A stretch of DNA of 34,928 bases, from NCBI GenBank assembly GCA_030706455.1, contig JAUZOL010000019.1, forward strand, positions 1 through 34,928, read 5' to 3'. The translations under genes and the position numbers were made by a program. The notes beneath the pieces are model-generated. The model did not search any database. It was not told the origin of the DNA and worked only from the letters and a program-made list of their open reading frames with translations. Below, in pieces: positions 32,114-34,928 of this stretch. Within the stretch, counting starts at the first letter, position 1, and each line of letters begins with the position of its first letter. The DNA is from Bacteroidota bacterium (GTDB taxonomy: Bacteria; Bacteroidota; Bacteroidia; Bacteroidales; Paludibacteraceae).

Positions 32114-33865
32114 TTAAAATGAATACTGATAGGAGAGCATGACCCGTGTCTGACGGAAGTCGTGCGCGTTATACACTCCATTAGCAGGTGAATACAGGTA
32201 GTTGAATCCCAATCCCAACACATGTCTGGCTTTCAGGCTATACGTCGCCGATAAATCGATCGAGTATGTATTCCCATTGGGTTTTCCATCAAGGACATTC
32301 CACAGTAAAGTATTGTTATTGCTGAGTCCAAGGGTATTATTGAACAGGCTTTTGCTTACTCCCGCAATAAAACCATAGCTTTCCAGATTGCTCATCGCTG
32401 TTTTTGCAGAGTTGTAGTTCAGTCCCGAGTTGATGCTCCAGCCTCCTTTATAAAGTGAAAATGAATTGTTAAGTGTTGCGTAAAAATTACGGACGGTGTT
32501 GCGTATGCCGTTTTGCATTTTTCCACCATCCATATCCGTATAGCTTCCCACCAGCGTTACAGCATCTGCAAATTTTGAGGTAGTATAAATATAGCGGGGA
32601 GCGATTGTGAACGTATTGCTGATTTGTTGTGCCTGAATACTATCGGGAAGGTTTGTCTGCTGCCTGGTCTGGCACATATTGAAGTAGTTGTAGTTCAGAT
32701 CAATTCCCCATTTATTAGACAAGTTCGCTGATACAGCCGTATTGAAATTTACCCTTCCTGTAGTCAGTTGTTTGTAATGGTTGATATTATCGTGTTGGTA
32801 TTGAAACGAATGTATAAATCGTATTTTTTGGTGTAAAATACTCCATGAGGGCTGCACCGAAAACATTTCCAAATCGCTCAAAGTAGATGTTATACCCATA
32901 CTTTTATAATATGGTTCAACCCTTTTATATTGGGTTTGAATTGAAAATGATGAAAAATTGAGCCCCAGTGACACATCTCCTGCCCATTGGAATTGTGTGG
33001 TTGGCCGGATAGGTATCAACTTGGTCAAAACACCTTTCAGAGGAATATTCACCGTCAGTTCATCATTGATATCGGCCACATCTGAATTGTAGGTGTAAAT
33101 ACTTGCAGCTCCGTTGAATCCGAAGGAGAGGTGCTTACCAATACGTTGAAAAACATTCAGTCCCAATACCAGGTTTTCTTCAGGAACAAGATTGGTCTTG
33201 GAATAGGTATCTTTCAGGCTCGAAGCCCTGTCCTGCGCTTTGAAAAGGATAAAATCAACATAATTGTTATCTTTCCCAAAGCCGAATTTAGCTCCCCACC
33301 CCCAACGTTCATAAGATGCCTGGGACGAATAGTAGTTGACCCCGTTAACAGTGTTGACATTTAACGGGTATGATCCAGGGATGTTTTGTTGGTAGATATT
33401 CAGGGTATCGAAAGCCACGGCTTTATGCAGTTGACCGGTAAAAAATCCCAGCCTGAAAATCCACGGATGAAGTTCAATTCCGCCGCCCATAAACGTTTGC
33501 CCTGATACTATAAACGGAGAATAAGAATATTGACGGTAACCAGCATGAAGCGTAATCCATTTGTAGTGAGGACTCATTCCAAACTGGCTGAAACAGTTAT
33601 TCAGGTTAACTTTCCCATTGGTCACTACTGCGGTAAGTGGCAAAATAAACCCATAAATATCAAGATTAAGGTTTACATTTCCACTCCAGAAAGCAGGTAG
33701 TGGAATCCGGTTACTGTCATTGGCATGCGTTGTCGTATAGTTGAAGCCAACTCCTCCGTTTATGTGAAACGCTTTCTGTTTCCCTAGTTGGTCAAGGTCT
33801 TGTGCATTTATCGCCAAAATACCTGACAGATATAAATAAATTATAATGAACAATTTATATCTCAT
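32114..33865 (-). CDS. Outer-membrane beta-barrel protein
   Basis: A 583-residue protein with a signal peptide ending INAQ (about residues 1-22 of the chosen start). The rest is a series of alternating hydrophobic/polar strands with many aromatic ends (GVGFNYTTTHAND, HYKWITLHAGYRQYSYSPF, WGWGAKFGFGKDNNYVDFILFKAQ), and it finishes with RVMLSYQYSF, the terminal aromatic strand recognised by the BAM machinery. About 20 or more strands seem possible. I found no plug, TonB box or known family name. The frame begins with TTG at 33874; ATG 33865 is the better start. It is the first gene of the operon and most simply provides the outer-membrane anchor or export pore for the giant protein; this is inference. 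Confidence 0.8.
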   Translation of the reverse strand: MRYKLFIIIYLYLSGILAINAQDLDQLGKQKAFHINGGVGFNYTTTHANDSNRIPLPAFWSGNVNLNLDIYGFILPLTAVVTNGKVNLNNCFSQFGMSPHYKWITLHAGYRQYSYSPFIVSGQTFMGGGIELHPWIFRLGFFTGQLHKAVAFDTLNIYQQNIPGSYPLNVNTVNGVNYYSSQASYERWGWGAKFGFGKDNNYVDFILFKAQDRASSLKDTYSKTNLVPEENLVLGLNVFQRIGKHLSFGFNGAASIYTYNSDVADINDELTVNIPLKGVLTKLIPIRPTTQFQWAGDVSLGLNFSSFSIQTQYKRVEPYYKSMGITSTLSDLEMFSVQPSWSILHQKIRFIHSFQYQHDNINHYKQLTTGRVNFNTAVSANLSNKWGIDLNYNYFNMCQTRQQTNLPDSIQAQQISNTFTIAPRYIYTTSKFADAVTLVGSYTDMDGGKMQNGIRNTVRNFYATLNNSFSLYKGGWSINSGLNYNSAKTAMSNLESYGFIAGVSKSLFNNTLGLSNNNTLLWNVLDGKPNGNTYSIDLSATYSLKARHVLGLGFNYLYSPANGVYNAHDFRQTRVMLSYQYSF

Positions 33866-33902
33866 GGATTTCAAATTAATTAGATTACTTCAAATTCAGA
33901 AA

Positions 33903-33934
33903 CAAAAGTATTGTCTTAATTTTTTATGGGCAAT
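33903..33934 (-). promoter_or_regulatory. Promoter of the surface operon
   Basis: On the minus strand ATTG (33931-33934) and TACTTTTG (33903-33910) are 20 bases apart, matching -33 TTTG (three of four) and -7 TAnnTTTG. The leader would be about 30 bases. No second promoter is obvious before the two downstream genes. Confidence 0.55.
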
Positions 33935-34036
33935 CGGATAAACATATGGTTTTTTACGTAGCTAACAAATTATAAAAACATGTAGTCTGACAAATAGAGA
34001 GTGGTTTCAAGACAGAGAGATTTATCCGTTTCTCCT

Positions 34037-34044
34037 TATCTTTG
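34037..34044 (+). promoter_or_regulatory. Promoter of the GH53 gene, -7 element
   Basis: TATCTTTG fits TAnnTTTG, 22 bases before the ATG at 34067. No clear -33 is seen. Confidence 0.4.
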
Positions 34045-34066
34045 TTCATCATTAAACTCCATTCCC

Positions 34067-34928
34067 ATGCTATTCAAGTTTCACTCCTTCCGCTTGTTAA
34101 TTGGTTATATCTCATCTTTGGTTGTTGCAATGATGCCTTTCTGCTCTTCTCCGGTCAATGCTCAGTTTGCCAAAGGAGCCGATGTGGGTTGGCTGCCCCA
34201 GATGGAAGCTACCGGTTTTAAGTTCTGCGACAGCGACGGCAAAGCCAAAGATTGTCTGCTGTTGCTTAAAGAACGCGGCATCAACACCATCCGCCTGCGC
34301 GTGTGGGTCAACCCTTCCAACGACAGAGGCAGCGGCCATTGCGGCAAAAAAGAGACGGTGGAGATGGCGCAACGGGCTCAGAAACTGGGCATGCGCCTGA
34401 TGATCGATTTCCACTACAGCGACAGCTGGGCCGATCCTGCCAAACAGAAGAAACCGGCTGCGTGGGAAAGGCATTCGTTTCCCGAACTGTGCAACGACGT
34501 TTACAAACATACCTTTGAGGTGCTGGACACGTTGAAACAGGTCGGCATCACGCCCGAGTGGGTGCAGGTGGGCAACGAGATTCCCGGCGGCATGCTCTGG
34601 CCCGACGGCAGCACCTCCAACTGGCCGCAACTGGCTCAACTGCTCAACAAAGGGTACGATGCCACGAAAGCTGTCGACCCGAAGATCAAAGTGATTGTGC
34701 ACCTCGACGAGGGTAACAACAACGCGAAATACCGCACCTTTTTCGACAATGCCACGCAACACGGAGTTCGTTACGATATTATCGGTATGTCGTACTATCC
34801 CTACTGGATCAACAAAAGTTACAAGGCCACCCTCGGCGATCTGGTCGGCAACATGAACGACATGATTGCCCGCTACAACAAGGATGTGATGATTGTGGAG
34901 ATCGGCGAAGAGGACCGGCTGGTGGACG
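34067..34928 (+). CDS. GH53 endo-beta-1,4-galactanase, 5' part
   Basis: The frame from ATG 34067 stays open to the right edge (287 codons), so the 3' end is missing. A signal peptide of about 32 residues ends PVNA before QFAKGADVGWLPQME. The TIM-barrel of glycoside hydrolase family 53 is clear: GINTIRLRVWVNP, LMIDFHYSDSWADP, WVQVGNEIPGGMLWPDG with the acid/base Glu, DIIGMSYYPYW, and VMIVEIGEE carrying the probable nucleophile Glu. The enzyme cuts beta-1,4-galactan of pectin side chains (arabinogalactan I), secreted or periplasmic. Family length is about 340-400 residues, so roughly 60-110 are lost. It is divergent from the surface operon. SusC/SusD genes, if present, would lie to the right of this window. 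Confidence 0.93.
   Translation, partial: MLFKFHSFRLLIGYISSLVVAMMPFCSSPVNAQFAKGADVGWLPQMEATGFKFCDSDGKAKDCLLLLKERGINTIRLRVWVNPSNDRGSGHCGKKETVEMAQRAQKLGMRLMIDFHYSDSWADPAKQKKPAAWERHSFPELCNDVYKHTFEVLDTLKQVGITPEWVQVGNEIPGGMLWPDGSTSNWPQLAQLLNKGYDATKAVDPKIKVIVHLDEGNNNAKYRTFFDNATQHGVRYDIIGMSYYPYWINKSYKATLGDLVGNMNDMIARYNKDVMIVEIGEEDRLVD

Noticed and set aside
34067-34170. Lipobox in the GH53 leader (FCSS)
   Set aside because: Residues before the Cys are Pro-Phe, not the usual Leu-Ala/Ser-Gly/Ala pattern; a normal signal peptidase site follows (VNA before QFA).
34112-34762. Minus-strand open frame opposite the GH53 gene
   Set aside because: The plus strand encodes an unmistakable GH53 enzyme that runs off the window; the antisense frame has no motif.

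Overview
This window looks like chromosomal DNA of a member of the Bacteroidota, most likely order Bacteroidales. The reasons are: repeated matches to the Bacteroides-type promoter (-7 TAnnTTTG, sometimes with a -33 TTG) in front of genes, weak or absent Shine-Dalgarno sequences, a tricorn-like S41 protease, and a giant exported protein with a TANFOR-like N-terminus beside an outer-membrane beta-barrel. Genus-level placement is not possible from what I can see. No rRNA, tRNA, CRISPR array or plasmid/phage hallmark gene was found.

Layout. 1-680: 3' part of asnA (ammonia-dependent asparagine synthetase), closed by a hairpin terminator. 734-6511: small accessory genes: a Tet-like MFS drug exporter with a palindrome in its promoter, a divergent CDP-alcohol phosphatidyltransferase-like membrane protein, an OhrR-type redox regulator followed by a nitroreductase (probable operon), an acyltransferase-3 membrane protein, and an EntS-like MFS exporter. 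6628-9975: pheS, a DUF2156 acyltransferase-like protein and a PLP aminotransferase. 10111-10174: an unusually long perfect hairpin enclosing a TGTGA-N6-TCACA palindrome. 10247-13504: tricorn-type protease. 13647-14591: a REP-associated tyrosine transposase (RAYT) flanked by paired REP palindromes whose long-range pairing is preserved by compensatory changes. 14691-15704: aldo/keto reductase. 15758-15884: small element with 19-bp terminal inverted repeats. 16156-17337: GC-rich MFS permease. 17507-18838: very AT-rich gene for a DUF2971 protein with an extra C-terminal module. 18950-19286: two nested inverted-repeat elements in tandem. 19494-22083: TPR histidine kinase and NarL-type response regulator. 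22161-33865: three-gene minus-strand operon (beta-barrel, 2633-residue giant, FN3-repeat protein). 34067-34928: 5' part of a GH53 endo-galactanase running off the end.

How the genes work together. The clearest functional unit is the surface operon read from about 33.9 kb down to 22.2 kb: the barrel is presumably in the outer membrane, and the giant TANFOR/carboxypeptidase-regulatory-like protein and the FN3 protein are exported. The histidine kinase/response regulator pair ends head-to-head against this operon and is a candidate regulator by position only. The ohrR-nitroreductase pair reads as a thiol-peroxide or electrophile response. The rest are housekeeping genes (asnA, pheS, aminotransferase) interleaved with transporters and repeat elements. 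All functional statements are from family recognition by eye; no database search was run.
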